Shown here: one piece after another, positions 46,503 through 59,085 of the stretch
Layout: the number at the start of each line of letters is the position of its first letter
Position numbering within the stretch: the first letter of the stretch is position 1
Assembly (NCBI GenBank): GCA_009760855.2
Contig: WPIO01000003.1
Location: 2,972,001-3,036,000 of the forward strand
Length of the DNA: 64,000 nt
DNA from: Cristatella mucedo
Taxonomy: Eukaryota; Bryozoa; Phylactolaemata; Cristatellidae
Reading direction: 5' to 3'
Program-made: the position numbers and the translations under genes
Notes under the pieces: generated by a model
Database searches by the model: none
Told to the model about the DNA's origin: nothing
Seen by the model: the letters and a program-made list of their open reading frames with translations, nothing else

Positions 46503-48900
46503 TAGTGGTGTCTTGAATTGCGAGTTTCATTTGTTCTGTGATGGAGCTCACGTATCAAATTACTAGTATTTCAAATCAAAATTTCCTCACTGAAATGAAT
46601 TTAAATGTCATTGTCTGGACTTAATGTTTCTTCGCTTCGATACGCCAAAATATCAGGATTGCTTGTCACGTGTTTTAAAATAAAATATTTGCCTTTAAAT
46701 AAAGCTTGTTGTACAAAAACAAAATACAAACGAACTTACGTACTTAGGCTGGTTTTATAAGTATGATGTGCAGCATTTATCTGGGAGATCAGACGATTTG
46801 AAGATGCTGGCGGAGTTTAAGGAGAAAATCCGAAACGAACAACTTATTTCCGGATGTTTGGTTTTTTCGCTACGCTTTCCTCACTTTCATCTGCATGGGC
46901 TCTCGATAAAACCTGTCCAATGAGGTCTGTTTCATCCTCCTTTTCTTAATTTTTCTATTAAGAGTTAAGTAAGTGTGATTAAATAGCTCTGCTGCGCGCC
47001 CGGATGCACTCGTTCTGCGTGTTTATTTCTTTTGAAAAGTCTGGAAGTTTCTCCCTCATTCCACACATTTTTTTCATCTCTCTGGTAGAGAGAAACTCCT
47101 CCGCGTCACTAATTTCCTGTTAATCTCTATGTGCTGCTGAATCTGCAGCTCATTTAGCTCTTCTGCTGTCAGTTCCTCGGAGTGCTCCTCGAGGAATTCG
47201 TAGGATGTCTTCCTCGCCCATGTTCAGGGCCATGGACTTGCCGAGGGATGCTATCTCACCGACCACAGCCTGCAGCTTCAGGTTTGAGTCTTTTAAAATC
47301 CGTTTCAGATGCAGTATCAGGCCACAGATTCTTCCAGGCAGAGGTCGAAGTCCTCTTTGTTACATTCCGACAGGCCATATTGATAATTCTGTGGATTATC
47401 AAGAGGCTGTGCGAGTCCTCCCATAACTATCGAAAGGTGAGGTTTGTGCTCTCCGTCACCTCAAAGAAGCGGCAGAACATGTGCTCGGTGAAGAGCCTCT
47501 TGAAATATTAGAAATCACCTGCTGGTCCACGGGCTCCAGGATAGGAGTTATGTTCGGCGGAAGGTAGAGAAACATTATAAACTTGAGATCCTCGAGGATT
47601 TGATCTTCAGAGTTAGGTGGCTGAGCAGGTGCACTGCCTAAGACTCGAAGGGCTTGCAGGGGTACGTTATTTTCTCTGAGATAATTCTTAAAGTCAGAAC
47701 CATTGACCAAATTCACCCAGTCCATAAAGAACTGCCTGGTAACCACGCCGTCGTGGTTTTCATTAAAAAACTGCAGTTTTTGTTTCAGAATATATGTTAG
47801 TTGAAGGCTCTGGAGTTTTCCAAACGATAATTGCTTGAAGAGCAGCAGCTCAATCTTACAATCGGTGCTCGCATTGACGAACAGTGCGAGGGTGAGGCCT
47901 GCCCTTCATCTGTTTGTGGTCTGGCACCATCTTCTCCGCTGCAATCACAAAATTCCTTGGTGGCATCTTCTTTCAGAAGACTCCTTGTCTCATCGCAGTG
48001 GAACACTTACTAGGGGACGTATCCTTCTGCCGCTACAATTACAGTCAAGGTTTTGAGATAGCACTCAGCTGCCTTCACATCCACACTTCCTGCCTCGCCA
48101 TTCCTGACAACGGAGCGAATGCTGGTCCTCTTTTTAAAATTCTCCAACCATCCCTGACTGACTTTAAACGGCTCGCCCGATGCCTCATCCATTGGCTTCC
48201 TGGGATGTGCTGCAGCAAATCGGCGTAAATAGCTCACGCCTTCTCGCATAGTATAGTCTCCGCACACGCCACGATATATTCTGCGAGCTGCTTTTCCATC
48301 AACCACACCATCAGAAACTTCTCCATATTTACATAAATTTATATCCGCTGTTAATAAATTATTTTACCCCCTTTGCTGGCGTTATAGCCTTTATTTTATT
48401 ATATATATAAATATATATATTTATTTATTTAATATTATTATTACTCTTTTTGCTTCAGCGCACGGTGCAGATGACAGAAGTGCTATGCTTGTACTGCCTC
48501 GTTAAGTCAACTTCACGAAAACCTCGGTCACATTTTCAATCAATGCACATCATCGGCTTCTTCTTCGCAGCACTGCTATTTGCACACTTTCTTTGGATGA
48601 GTGGCTGAAAAGACAAAGTTTTGTAAAATAATTGCAAGCAAAAATAAATGCAAGCACAACACTGATCCTTCTACGGCAAGGTAGCATCTTAAAGTGAACG
48701 AATGTGGCACGAGATGCTGGGCAGATGTTTTGGCTTTCGCAGCGGCGTTCGCTTTGCAAAATGAACCGGCGGAGTATCTGAAGCTGGCAGCTCGTAGCAG
48801 CGAACTTTAGCTCGAAGTTCACAGCACACAATTGACCAAAAGATGGCTTGTATCCCGAAAACCCCATTATTCGGGACACTCGTAAATCAAGGCACCACTG
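46503..48900 (-). mobile_element. Pogo/Tigger-like DNA transposon, about 2.4 kb, inactive
   Basis: Inverted ends TAGTGGTGTCTTGAATTGCG (46503) and, in reverse, CAGTGGTGCCTTGATTTACG (48900), flanked by TA and a mutated TA (CA). The minus strand carries a broken transposase. 48010-48306: the CENP-B-type HTH segment GWLENFKKRTSIRS followed by NGEAGSVD. About 47990: CDET. 47456-47746: FIMFLYLPPNITPILEPVDQ, the LPPNxTxxxQPxDQ motif of the DDE domain. Near 47170: EFLEEHSEELTAEELNEL. Several frameshifts. Confidence 0.9.
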
Positions 48901-49150
48901 CATTATTATCATCGTTATTTTGTTCTGAGTTTACGTAATAAGGAGTCTCTTAGAACCAGTAAAACCTCATAGATCAGCTTTCACACTGTTTTCTTTGTTT
49001 TGACCTATCTTTTCTCTCATTTCAATCTTTTTCTTCCTTTCATTGGAACTGGTTCTCATTTGTTCCTAACTAAATTGGCTCTATCTAGTAATATTTCTTT
49101 TTCAGCGGATGCGTGGACGCAGTTTCGCACATAATTAGCACTGATTCGCT
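48901..49150. other. LINE B ATT tail continuation and unassigned DNA
   Basis: CATTATTATCATCGTTATTT at 48901 is the remaining tail of the LINE B interrupted by Tigger; the following 200 bp is unrecognised. Confidence 0.6.
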
Positions 49151-50699
49151 GCTTCGCTTCATAATAGCGATAGTACTATTAAATTTGTATGCAACCCTGA
49201 GAGAACTGAATTTATTTCTAGGCACTTTACAGGCACTGCATGGAAAGCATTACCCGAGTGCATGGTGGTAATATGCGAGAGCAAGTATGCCCAGTGTAAG
49301 CACAAACATGTGCATGCGAAGGAAGAGCCACAAAGACCCACTAAATGCTGTATTAAACAGGTGCGTGCTTTAATATTTTTTTAGTGTCGTGTTAGCGGAC
49401 GTTTTGACGTGCGTTGACAGTGAGCTGTAGGCTTTTGGAGCGTACCAACTGAAACCACGGTGTCCAGAGGTTTTAAGGCTCGTATGGGGTTTAGCTTAAC
49501 GATTTGATTAGGAAAAACTGACTGTACGATTCTAAGCCTGTTAGGATAATAGTCGTGATAGCTAGGCTAGAGCTAAAGAATGAAGTGACCTAAAGTATTT
49601 GACAGTGCTCTGAAGTCAATAAGCTGCTTGATTGGGAGCCAGTGCAGGTCGGCAAGTAGCAGTGTGTTGGGCAACTGCGTTGTTCATGACAGACGAACGA
49701 AGCTGCGGAGTTTTAAACAAACTTTAGGCGTCTGATAATACACGCCGGAAGACCAGCAAGACACGAGTAGCAGAAGTTGAGATGGCAAATGCACAGACCA
49801 GTTTTAATATAGCACCACTGTTTAAAGAAGCAAGAATTATAGCAATGCTACTCAGTTGACAGATAGTGGACTTGGTTGTGGAGCTGATGTGGCTATCTAA
49901 TGAATGCTTACTTTGGAACAGGACACGTCTATTTCGTGCAGATTTAACAGGAGATGTGCTGGAAGAGCCAATTTCGAGCGGTGTGTTTACCAATTTCTGA
50001 ATTACAATTGGCTTGCCCACAGCTATTAATTTGGATTTACCGTCATTTAATTTAAGAAAGTTTGCTGTCATCCATGTGCGGATGTTATCGATGCATGCAG
50101 AAATAGTGTGTAGAGACTTTTGACGTACTTGAGGGCTGCCGAGATTAAAGCAAAGGTACAAATGAGTGTTATCTGCATATAAGTGAAAGCTTAGATTGTG
50201 CTTGGGAGTTAAATCAGCAAGAGAAAGATAGAGACACAGAGACCATAAACTATGAAAAGAACCAGATCGTACACAGAGCCGCGAGGTACCCCGTACTTCA
50301 GTGGTTCCTCGGATGATCTTTGTCCATTCACATCAATAATCTGTATCGCATTGAAATAGGACCGGAACCATTGCAGTGCAGGTCCAGCGATGCCCACGCC
50401 AGATGAGAGACGCTCAAGAAGTAGCTTGGGATCAATAGTATCAAACGCTGCCCAAAAAGATAAAGCGGAACAAGCAGAGAGACTTTAGGGAAGTCTGAAT
50501 TCCTGAGAAAGTCATTATACACCATAAGCCATGCACACTCTGTGGAGTGATTAGCTCTAAACCCAGATTTGAAGTTATTTGTTAGATCGGATAACTCAAT
50601 AAAAGAGTTTAATTGGTCTGCTACTCTTTCCAGTGGCTTTGATAGGAACGGGAGAAGGGAGACTGGACGGCGATGGCGGAAGTGGCTCAAGTTCTAAAA

Positions 50700-50876
50700 T
50701 AAATGCCAGCTGATTCAACAGCCTCTTTTCAATAGCGACAGCAGATCTTTTACGGCTATCACCACCGCTTGCAGCGGCATTACAGGATCGTCCACTGCAC
50801 TATTCGAACCCACGACCTCGGGATCAAGGTCGTGAAAAGCAACCGCCTCACCCAATGTGCCATCACGGCTCACGAG
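50700..50876 (-). mobile_element. SINE A in LINE B
   Basis: GCCAGCTGATTCAACAGCCT, CACTATTCGAACCCACGACC, TGCCATCACGGCTCACGAG. The LINE RT text continues on both sides. Confidence 0.9.
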
Positions 50877-51008
50877 TTCTCTTGGCCTAGCGTTGCTTTC
50901 TTAATTATTGGCCTCACAACAGCCTTTTGAAAGGTGCAAGGACATGACTAGAGGCCAAGGACATATTAGCTATGTTAGTTATACATGCAGCCGCAGATCT
51001 TAGGCATC

Positions 51009-51100
51009 CCTTTGCAGCAAATGTTAAGTGCCTAGAAAGAGATTGAGTTCTCTGAGGGGGCTTTATCAAATGCATAATAATAATTATTATTATCATCATA
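51009..51100 (+). mobile_element. LINE B 3' end in sense, very short insertion
   Basis: TTTGCAGCAAATG, GTGCCTAGAAAGAGATTGAG, CTCTGAGGGG, then ATAATAATAATTATTATTAT: only the last 80 bp, inserted antisense to the host LINE B. Confidence 0.8.
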
Positions 51101-51832
51101 GAAGTAGGACAGTGAGAATAGGGTCTAGCAGACTAGCAGTTTTCTGAGACTGGGAGATGAGTTAAATGATGAGGTCCCTCGTAACTTTCTTGAATTTAGA
51201 CATCAAGGTATTCACGGAATCGATAAGACCTATGCTTATATAACTGAGAGACAGGAGTCCAGAGGTCATGCAGCAACTCTAGGGATGGGCTCTCTGATTT
51301 TGTCTATTTTTCTGACAAACAAGCTACAGAATCAATGGGCTTGGTCACCACTATGATCAGTTGGTAAGAACCTAACCTGGCAGCAGTTAAGGAGACGGTT
51401 GACCCTAAACATCAGCATTTTTGGATTGTGCACCTGTGATTCAACAATATTTTTGTAGAAGCTAGACTTGGCCTTTGCTAGAATAGACTGGCATGATTTA
51501 CAATAGTCTTCGTATGTCTGAAAATGGAAATTCAATCCTGATGTATTAAACACTTTCTTAAGCTTGTGCCTAGCAGACCTAGCTCGTTTAATGTCTGCGG
51601 TAAACCATAATCCGCCACCTGGGTGAGCGTGCACAACGTGTTTAGTCAGAGGTGCAAGCACGTTAAGCACGTCAAGCACGTCAAAAAGCGTCGTGTTGCA
51701 GCATTCTACTAATGATGACTGGTCGGATGAGGGCTTCAGCAGCAAGGGCAAAGAAGATATTTTTGTTCTGACAGCATCGATGTCAAGTTTCTTGAAGTTT
51801 CGCGATATACAGTTGATTTAGGATGCGGAGGA

Positions 51833-51997
51833 ATCGGTGAGCCGTGATGGCAGACTACGTAAGGTGGTTGATTTCATGACCTCGGTCCTGAGGTCGTGGA
51901 TTCCGGTGGGCGATCCTTTATCGCCACTGCAAGCTGTAGTAATAGCCATCAAGGCTCTTCTGTCGCTACACAAAAAGAGGTTGTTTAAGCATCTAGG

Positions 51998-52000
<3 letters not shown>
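51833..52000 (+). mobile_element. SINE A in LINE B
   Basis: GGTGAGCCGTGATGGCAGAC head, GGTCGTGGATTCCGGTGGGC, CTTCTGTCGCTACACAAAAA, then a tail merging into (TA)n. Confidence 0.9.

Positions 52001-52090
<90 letters not shown>
52001..52090. repeat. (TA)n microsatellite at a SINE A tail
   Basis: About 90 bp of TA repeats directly following CTAGGAT of the SINE A 3' end. Confidence 0.95.
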
Positions 52091-52093
<3 letters not shown>

Positions 52094-52384
52094 ATGCACC
52101 CACTGTAGATTTAATGAGATCGGCATAAAAACAGATGAGCAGGATTTGGTAATAATAGGGATTATAGCCTACGCTTGTGGGAGGTTATTTGATAGAGTGT
52201 GTGACTCTTGTTATGCGAGAGGTCAAGCAAATGAGCCACAAGACAAAATGAGACAGTCAGTTAACACAATTCAGTGCATAAAGTGTCAGTTAAGTCGTCA
52301 AAACGAATGCTGAAATCACTAATAACCAGGAAAGATCGATTCCACTAGGGCTCGGACGTAGTAATTTATAATTAATATAAATAT

Positions 52385-52485
52385 AATTCATTTGCATAGC
52401 CCTCTAAGGAAACTTAATCTCTACTTCACATATGACACGTGGCTCGAGCCCACGACCTCGGCTAAACCTTGATCGGGGCGAGAGT
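52385..52485 (-). mobile_element. SINE B, truncated
   Basis: TAATTCATTTGCATAGCCCT, AACTTAATCTCTACTTCACA, GGCTCGAGCCCACGACCTC. The A-box end is missing. Confidence 0.85.
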
Positions 52486-52489
52486 GGCT

Positions 52490-53930
52490 AGCTTTGGAAG
52501 GAGTCTTTTTAATGAAGGAAATGCAAAGCCTACAAAATTTAAGCAGCTGTCTAAGATGGCGACTGAATTCCGAGCACGAGGTATTAGTCTTGCAATAGGA
52601 TCACCTACCTGTTAGAAGAACAAAGCCTTCTAGTCCAGTTACATGCTTGGGTGTCTTATGAGTAACAGTTTCGTTTTATTGGCGTTTAGCTTAAGGAAAT
52701 TTGTCGACATCCAGGGTCGAATGTTCTCAAGACCAGCGTTCAGTCTATCAGTCACTTAAGTGTATTTCGACGGATTAAACCAAAAAAATACAGCTGAGTA
52801 TCATCACCATTTAAGCGATTTCAGTGCGGCCGAATACTTTTTTTTCCAGAGGTTGAGTATTAATGGAGAACAACAAAGGACCGAAGATGGACTCTTGTGA
52901 GACTCCACATGTGACTGGTCTGGTGTATGAAACCTGACCCCACACGATGCAGATTGAACACGATTGGAAAAGTACGATTTTAGAAATGCCAGTGCCTTGT
53001 TTTCTTGACCGATCGTTGTCCTCAATTGTTTAAGTAGGATGTCGTGATTAATGGTGCCGAAGGCAGCTTATAGATCTAGCAGTGTTAGGGCAGTGATATT
53101 CCCGTCATCGTTGCTGCGTATGATGTCATCAGTCACACGGAGAAGAGCAGTTTTAGTAGAGTGGTGCCGCTTGAACCCCAATGGCAATTTTTCTGCAATT
53201 TTCTTCTTTTTATAAAATACTAGCTGCTTAGTAACAATTTTTCAACAATCTTTGACAAACAAGAAAAAAGGAATACTGGGCGGTACTTATCAAAGACTTC
53301 TATATCAAATCCAGGCTTTTTATATGTAGGTCTAATGATTGTTGATGAAAAAAGCTTAGGTAAAACCCCTTTTTTCAGAGAAGCACTACAAATCTTGGTT
53401 AAGTCAGGGCTAAGTTGGTATGCCAGTGAAGACCACAGAGATGATGGTATAGGGTCACCAGGAGACGAGTGCATTTAATTAGTATTTACTAAGGTAGCCA
53501 TATCGCATGCAGAAACCTTGGAAAATATTTTAAGGAAGGACATATATTGCGATTCAATAATTAATAAAAATTGTTTTATTCAGAAGGGGCCTTTATAGAG
53601 ACATGAATGTGCACCACTGTTTCAGTGGAGAAGGCTGTAAACCTTTCGGCCGAGCAGTTAATATCTGGGTAGTGAAACATTTCAGTATTGGCAAGCAAAT
53701 TGTTTACCGTCTTAAAATCTGCTTTGGATTTGAGTGGCGGGACTTCAGTTATCGATGACTACGTGCTGTTAGGCATTGAAAGACAAAAGCACTGGTTTTG
53801 AAATGCCGTAAAAGGCCACCAGAGGTTGGCTACCAACTATGCACCGAAAGTTCTCAAAGGCCCGCTCACGGACCTAGTCCGTGGTTAAGGAACGTCTTTC
53901 TCTTTTAGCTGGTGCAGGACCGTCGTGGTT
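52490..53930 (-). mobile_element. LINE C (L2/CR1 clade, distinct family)
   Basis: Reverse frames give an RT domain: DPIPSSLWSSLAYQLSPDL, GVLPKLFSSTIIRPTYKKPG, KRHHSTKTALLRVTDDII, then LTLLDL-stop-AAFGTINHDILL and ALAFLKSYFSNRVQS. The catalytic-region residue expected as D in AFDTINHD is G, and stops are present. The 5' part to 53930 is less certain. Confidence 0.75.
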
Positions 53931-54290
53931 TTGTGATAGGATAGGGCAAATGCTAGTAAACTAGTTTGTCACACCCATGAAGCACTGGACATAAGCTTTG
54001 GACCCAGTAACAGAGCTCACAAGTTGCCTGTACTCGGTCTGGATCAGCGTGCAGGTCGCGGGGGGGGGGCAGAGAATATATGGCCCGGACGCGGTAGTTC
54101 CTGCCGTCGGAGGCGTCTTTCGTCCCCACTGAGGCCAAAGTTAATCTCATGGCAGCCCTGCAGCACACGGCAGAGGTGTTCATTATTTTTCTTGACAGCG
54201 GAGCCCAACACAGAACTGTAATTACTTACGTGAAATCCCCGGTATATTGGAAAAACTATCCCCTTGCGATGCCACACCTCTGCAGCACAG
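53930..54290. other. Unassigned GC-rich patch
   Basis: Contains a G9 run near 54060 and open minus frames without recognised motifs. Confidence 0.25.
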
Positions 54291-55625
54291 GAGCCTCTGA
54301 AACATGGGGTACCTCAGGGTTCTGTACTTGGACCAACTCTTTTCATGGTTTATACTCTTCCTTTGCTGATGCGGTGGCCAGGCACCATCTAGGCTTTCAC
54401 TTCTATGCAGACGAAACTCAGCTGCACCTTTGCTTTGATCCCTCCCAGCTCTCCAGCATGTCAAATTCTCTCAGCTCCCTTGCTGCATGTATTGATGACA
54501 TCTGCACATGGATGTGAGTGACTTTTCATAAATTGAATGAGAATAAAATCAACATACTAGTTGTGAGCGAACCAAGTGTGATTAAGAAATTGGTAAGGCC
54601 AACGCTCAAAATATCTACAGTTGAATCTGCACACAATCTGGGTGTAATGTTCCAAAGTGACCTTTCATTAGACGACTCCATCAGCTCCATTGTCAAGTGT
54701 GCATACTTTCAGCTACATAACGTTGCTAAAACTGGGGCTTTTTGTAGACAGGGACACCACATCTAAATTGGTCCAGAACTGTTGTCACACCACGACTTAT
54801 AAAAAAATATATATAATTCATTTATATATCGCCCCAAGAGAACTTAATCTCTATTCAGGCGCTTCACATATGCCTTAGGGCTTGAGCCCACGACCTCAGT
54901 CAGACCTTGTTCGGAGCGAGCACCTTAACCACTAGACCAAACCAGCTCGGCATCTGTTACGCACTGCTTGCTGGTGTACCGGCCTGTGCGATTCGGCGCT
55001 TACAGCTGGTGCAAAACTCTGCAGCTTGGCCTGACTGCTGTGAGTGTCGCAGTTGCCACATCCCACCACTTCTCAGTGACCTAAACTGGCTTCAAGTCAT
55101 ATAGCTCATCGACTTCAAGGTTCTGTTACCTATTTTTAGGTTCCTTCATTCTTTGGCTCCAGTATTCTATCAGATCTACTCACCCATCAGGATAAGCATC
55201 GTACTACCCGCTTTTCGTAATCAAATCGTATACGTACACGTCATACAGACCTACAATCCTTCAGAGACCGTAACTTCATTTCGTATGCTCCTAAAGCCTG
55301 GAAATCACTTCCGACTGGCGTTACGACATCTCCCGACTCGATGACATTTAAAAAGAAACTAAAAGTGCATGCATTTATCGCAGCATTTAGTGGGCCCCTG
55401 TGATATGTCCTGTATGTGCTTATGCATGCTGACACTGTGCATGCTGCCACTAATCACATTTGCATGCTGACCCTATGCATGTCATCACTAACCATGTTAA
55501 TCTTGTTGTTTATTGAGAACGCTACGACTAACCATTGGGTCGGGCTTCGTTTGCGGCAAATGTAAAGCGCATAGAAAAAGATTGAGTTCTCTGAGGGCGC
55601 TTTATTAAATGCATTACTATTATTT
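54290..55625 (+). mobile_element. LINE B copy split by SINE B
   Basis: Begins with HGVPQGSVLGP-like text, then HLGFHFYADETQLHLCFDPS at about 54380-54445, then NLGVMFQSDLSLDDSISSIV. SINE B interrupts at 54812-54951, then LLAGVPACAIRRLQLVQNSA (54960-55020) and the 3' end with hairpin and ATTACTATTATTTTTAT tail at about 55625. Confidence 0.85.
54812..54951 (-). mobile_element. SINE B in LINE B
   Basis: ATATATATAATTCATTTATA end, AGAGAACTTAATCTCTATTC hairpin, TTGAGCCCACGACCTCAG, CACTAGACCAAACCAGCTCG head. Confidence 0.9.
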
Positions 55626-55849
55626 TTATAGGATGTACCCAAGGGCATGCGTAGAAACCGAAGTCGTCCAAAAGGTGTGGCTGCAGTGGTCAGCGGGCTA
55701 CTCAGCGTATCTAAGATTATTTTCAGGAAGCACGACATTTTATTAGTTTGAATACCCGACATTTTACTCGTGTGAACAAGTAGTTACAGCCGTTTATGTG
55801 TACAAAGATCTCGCCGGGCGTTAGCGAAAAGCTTGGCGATAGTCTTCTG

Positions 55850-56845
55850 TGGCATGCTGTCCAACACACAATGTTAGGTTTCTAAAAGACATCCCGTTGC
55901 ACGTAGCAATGGTGTTAAATGACAATAAAACCGAACTGCTTCTCATAGGACACCCTAAGCGTGTGGCTGGATTAAAAGGCTTTGCTGTTCTAATAGGTGA
56001 TGCTATTGTGCGACCTTCACCACGTGCTCGTAATCTAGGTGTCGTGTTCGATAGCTGCCTCAATTTCGAAAGCTTCATTCAGAAGACTGCCTCTACAGCT
56101 AGCCATCACATCCGATCCCTATCCAAGATTATCTGCTGTCTCCCACAGTGGCTTGTAAAAAATTTAACTAGCTCTTTAGTTCTGTCTCGGCTTGATTATT
56201 GTAATTCCCTTTTGGCTGGGCTACCAAAGAAAGCTATTATGCCACTACAGCGGACCATGAATATGGCTGCAAGGCTGGTCTTCAAGTCCCAGCGGTTTGA
56301 GCACGTGTCACCTTTGCTGGAAGAGCTGGGATGGTTGCCGGTTGAGCAAAGGATGCAGAGCAAAGTCCTTACGCTGACCCACAGGGCCCGCCATGGCTTG
56401 GCTCCTTCGTACCTAGCTGAACTGCTGTATCAGTTTCAGCCTGTCCGCGCCCTCAGGTCCTGTGTGGACAATAAATTAGCTGTCCCATTCCTCCGCTTAA
56501 AGACAGTTGGCGACAGAAGCTTTAGCTCTGCAGGTCCTAGACTGTGGAACTTGCTTCCACAACTCTTACGCAACGACATCTACTCTCCAACTGCCGACTA
56601 TGGCACATCTTTTTCAGCGGTCCTGAACTGCTACTTCCATGCTACTCACTACCTCAACTGCTCTCCTAACTCTGCTATGCTTCCCACTTTCTCTTTGTTG
56701 CGTGAGACGAAGTCTGTTGGGTACAGAATGCGTACCGAAAGCCGCTTAGGCTGTGAGTGTGCTTTACAAAACTCTCCTGCGTAACACCCACATGGTCTTT
56801 ATGACTTTGTGGAGTTACTGACGGAGATACATTACATTACAAGTC
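55850..56845 (+). mobile_element. LINE A, 5'-truncated, with an intact 311-codon ORF
   Basis: Frame 55849-56784 is open through the RT end (LNDNKTELLLIGHP, RNLGVVFDSCLNFESF), LSRLDYCNSLLAGLPKK, LEELGWLPVEQRMQSKVLTL and the family C-terminus CALQNSPA. The 3' UTR has the CCACATGGTCTTTATGACTT block and ends ATTACATTACA. 5'-truncated, lacking the catalytic palm and endonuclease, so non-autonomous, but evidently young. Confidence 0.9.
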
Positions 56846-56849
56846 GCAG

Positions 56850-57820
56850 GGTGAGGTCACGCCCCAGCATGTGGAGCTTGAACCCATAACTCCTAACGTC
56901 ACCAAATGCACAATTTTTGCAGAAGCGGTGCTGAACCTTCTCACCTTCGATAGTGGTTTCGCTCGACACCCGACCTTGTTGACGTTCAGCCTGCCGGCAA
57001 CTTGAAATGCTTTAGTCAACTTCGGACGGCACATTTCTTACAACATGCTAGGCATTTACCAGCATTTACTATCTCTCAAATATTTGTAGATTTAAATTTT
57101 GAACGCCGTAAAACGTCGTAAGACATATTCATATCACCTACTCGGCTCTTTCCGCTTTATTTAAGTGACTTGCACGTGCACTGGCCACATCATTGCGAAT
57201 CCATGGCATGCCTCGAGGCCTTCCAGGGAGAGGCTAATACAGGTGGCTACACTTAGCAACCAAAGACTAAGTGTCATACTCAGGATAGCAATAGTAACCA
57301 GTAAATAGTAGGCTTTTTTCCTAAAACCAAAGCTGAGATCGGGGCCTTAGTAAAGCACAGCTAGAAGTAGAGCACTTACGGTGGCCACGGAAAGCGTTCA
57401 AGGCACAGCAATAACCGGGCCGTTTTTCAGTTGGTTATGAAAGTTTATGAAAGTTGAATATTTGTTATGATTCGAGCCGCATAGTGCGAACGAGCGTGGC
57501 CGGTGATTTGGAGCCTAAACAGCCTGCTAAACAGGTGCTACTCCAAACTGGAAAGATACATTTTAGACTAGAAAGTCTGCCTTCCATTAAAATAGAAAAT
57601 TAAACACATTTCTTTAATCGTCAAGCAGCGTTTGTTGTCATATTTACTCTAAGGAATGGCAGACCAGTTATCTTATTTGATATCTCTGACTGAATACAGC
57701 AGCTGTTCCAAAAGCACGGAGAAGGCTTCGCATCTAATGCGATACATTTTGAATATAATCTATATATACATTACTTTCATTAGTCCATATTGAAATACAA
57801 TAGAAAGTGTTCTATTTGCA
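56850..57820. other. Gene 2 intron, nothing recognised
   Basis: A plus-strand open run near 56860-57005 has no known motif. The rest shows no frame or repeat. Confidence 0.35.
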
Positions 57821-57825
57821 TTCAA

Positions 57826-57985
57826 AGAATTCTAGCTGATTAAACAGCCTCTTTTTGTATAGCGACAGAAGAGCCTTTACGGCTATCACCACCGCTTGCA
57901 GTGGCGATAAAGAATCGCCCACCCCAGGAATCGAACCCACGACCTCGATCAACCGCCTTACCTAATGTGCTTTACGTGCAACTTA
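57826..57985 (-). mobile_element. SINE A with small head deletion
   Basis: TTCTAGCTGATTAAACAGCC, AGCGACAGAAGAGCCTTTAC, AATCGAACCCACGACCTCGA, then directly CAACCGCCTTACCTAATGTG. Lies within the large gene 2 intron. Confidence 0.9.
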
Positions 57986-57989
57986 AAAT

Positions 57990-58460
57990 TTTTACAGCTA
58001 CCCCGAGGGAAAGAACTTATTATACCATGACCAGTGGTTGTGTTCATTTGGCGACTACCTCTTTTTGTCCAGCAAAGTGCTTCATCTCAATCACTTCTTC
58101 ACCACTACTTCTATCAGATAAGTGTATTTATATATATCCCTTAGCGTGAAATATGACCATATTTTAACGTACATAACGGCATAAGGCAGGCTGCTATTCG
58201 ACAAAGTTCCAAATAAGTTTCCTCAATTTGATAAGAAAATATTCACCAGACAATGAGCGTCTAGTTGCTCTACCGAGATGACGTGGAAAACAAGACCTCG
58301 ATGTTCTACGGTTGACAGATGCAGACGATTACTTTTACTTTGAGTTAGAGATACCATTCAAGCAAATGTTTTGTAACAGTAAGCGGGTTTTGATGAAAAA
58401 CAAGACAATGTATGCATCAGCTGCTGAAACACTAAATTTTCGTAAGACGTTTGTACTTCT
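57990..58460. other. Gene 2 intron next to the second domain exon
   Basis: No feature recognised. A 103-codon plus frame over 58312-58623 is the shadow of the minus-strand exon and its flanks. Confidence 0.4.
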
Positions 58461-58465
58461 CTTAC

Positions 58466-58569
58466 CACCTGCCGCAATACCATACGTCTCGTGGTACATA
58501 GACCCGTGCCGTGCCGAGCCACTTTACTTGGAGGACAGTGTCAGATGCCGTCTTTGTGTACTCTGTCAC
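58466..58569 (-). CDS. CTHRC1-like gene 2, second domain exon
   Basis: 104 nt, acceptor GGTACTTTAAG, donor AGGTG/GTAAGA, phase 0 to 2. Encodes VTEYTKTASDTVLQVKW, LGTARVYV and VWYCGR plus the TG of Trp. Aligns with VVTYSKLSNTSGLHLRAVGSAR of gene 1. The next exon (44782-44888) supplies G and YILVNG, rebuilding the RWY-xxxNG core. The family CC pair is reduced to a single Cys. The 13.6-kb downstream intron holds LINE B, Tigger, LINE C, LINE A and SINEs. Confidence 0.75.
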
Positions 58570-59021
58570 CTTAAAGTACCAATCGCATACAATGTATCAC
58601 ATTGCACGATGATGAAATTATGAACGACAGATCGCTCTCTAGTGTGATGATGCATGGTACTGACTGTGATCAAAATGCCAATTTTCGTATTAAAAAATAA
58701 ACGTCACTCGCTTGATGTCCTTGCACTGAAGTAAATGAAGTAAGAGGCTCTTATAGTATACCTCAAATTGTATGGCTTTATTATTACGTTATAACCGAAA
58801 ACATCTTGGATTGTGTCGGCATTGTTTATTCATATATGACTCGTGGCTTCTAAATTAGCTATATTTTATATCTAAATGAGCTCACGTAGCTATTATTTCC
58901 TCTCAACAGCCAGTGGGCAACAAATTTCAAGTGACAGGTAAATTCTAAATGCTTCATAGGAGCACTTTAAGGGAAATATCTAACTGTCCAGAAACGTCAA
59001 TAAATCTGAATAAGTAGGTTT

Positions 59022-59085
<64 letters not shown>

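Larger units (their letters stand above)
49150..52335 (-). mobile_element. LINE B, the most complete copy here, with nested insertions
   Basis: In reverse: 3' region at 49170-49420, RT C-terminus and palm (49724-50400), RT start (RRPVSLLPFLSKPLERV, 50640-50690), the linker between endonuclease and RT (51332-51751, IKRARSARHKLKKVF and LAKAKSSFYKNIVES), and endonuclease-like text at 52125-52335 (SDFSIRFDDL). Interrupted by SINE A at 50700-50876, a small sense LINE B tail at 51009-51100 and SINE A with (TA)n at 51833-52090. Frames broken. Confidence 0.8.

Noticed and set aside
58312-58623. 103-codon plus-strand frame
   Set aside because: It overlaps the minus-strand CTHRC1-like exon at 58466-58569, which has splice sites, phase agreement and homology; the plus frame has none.
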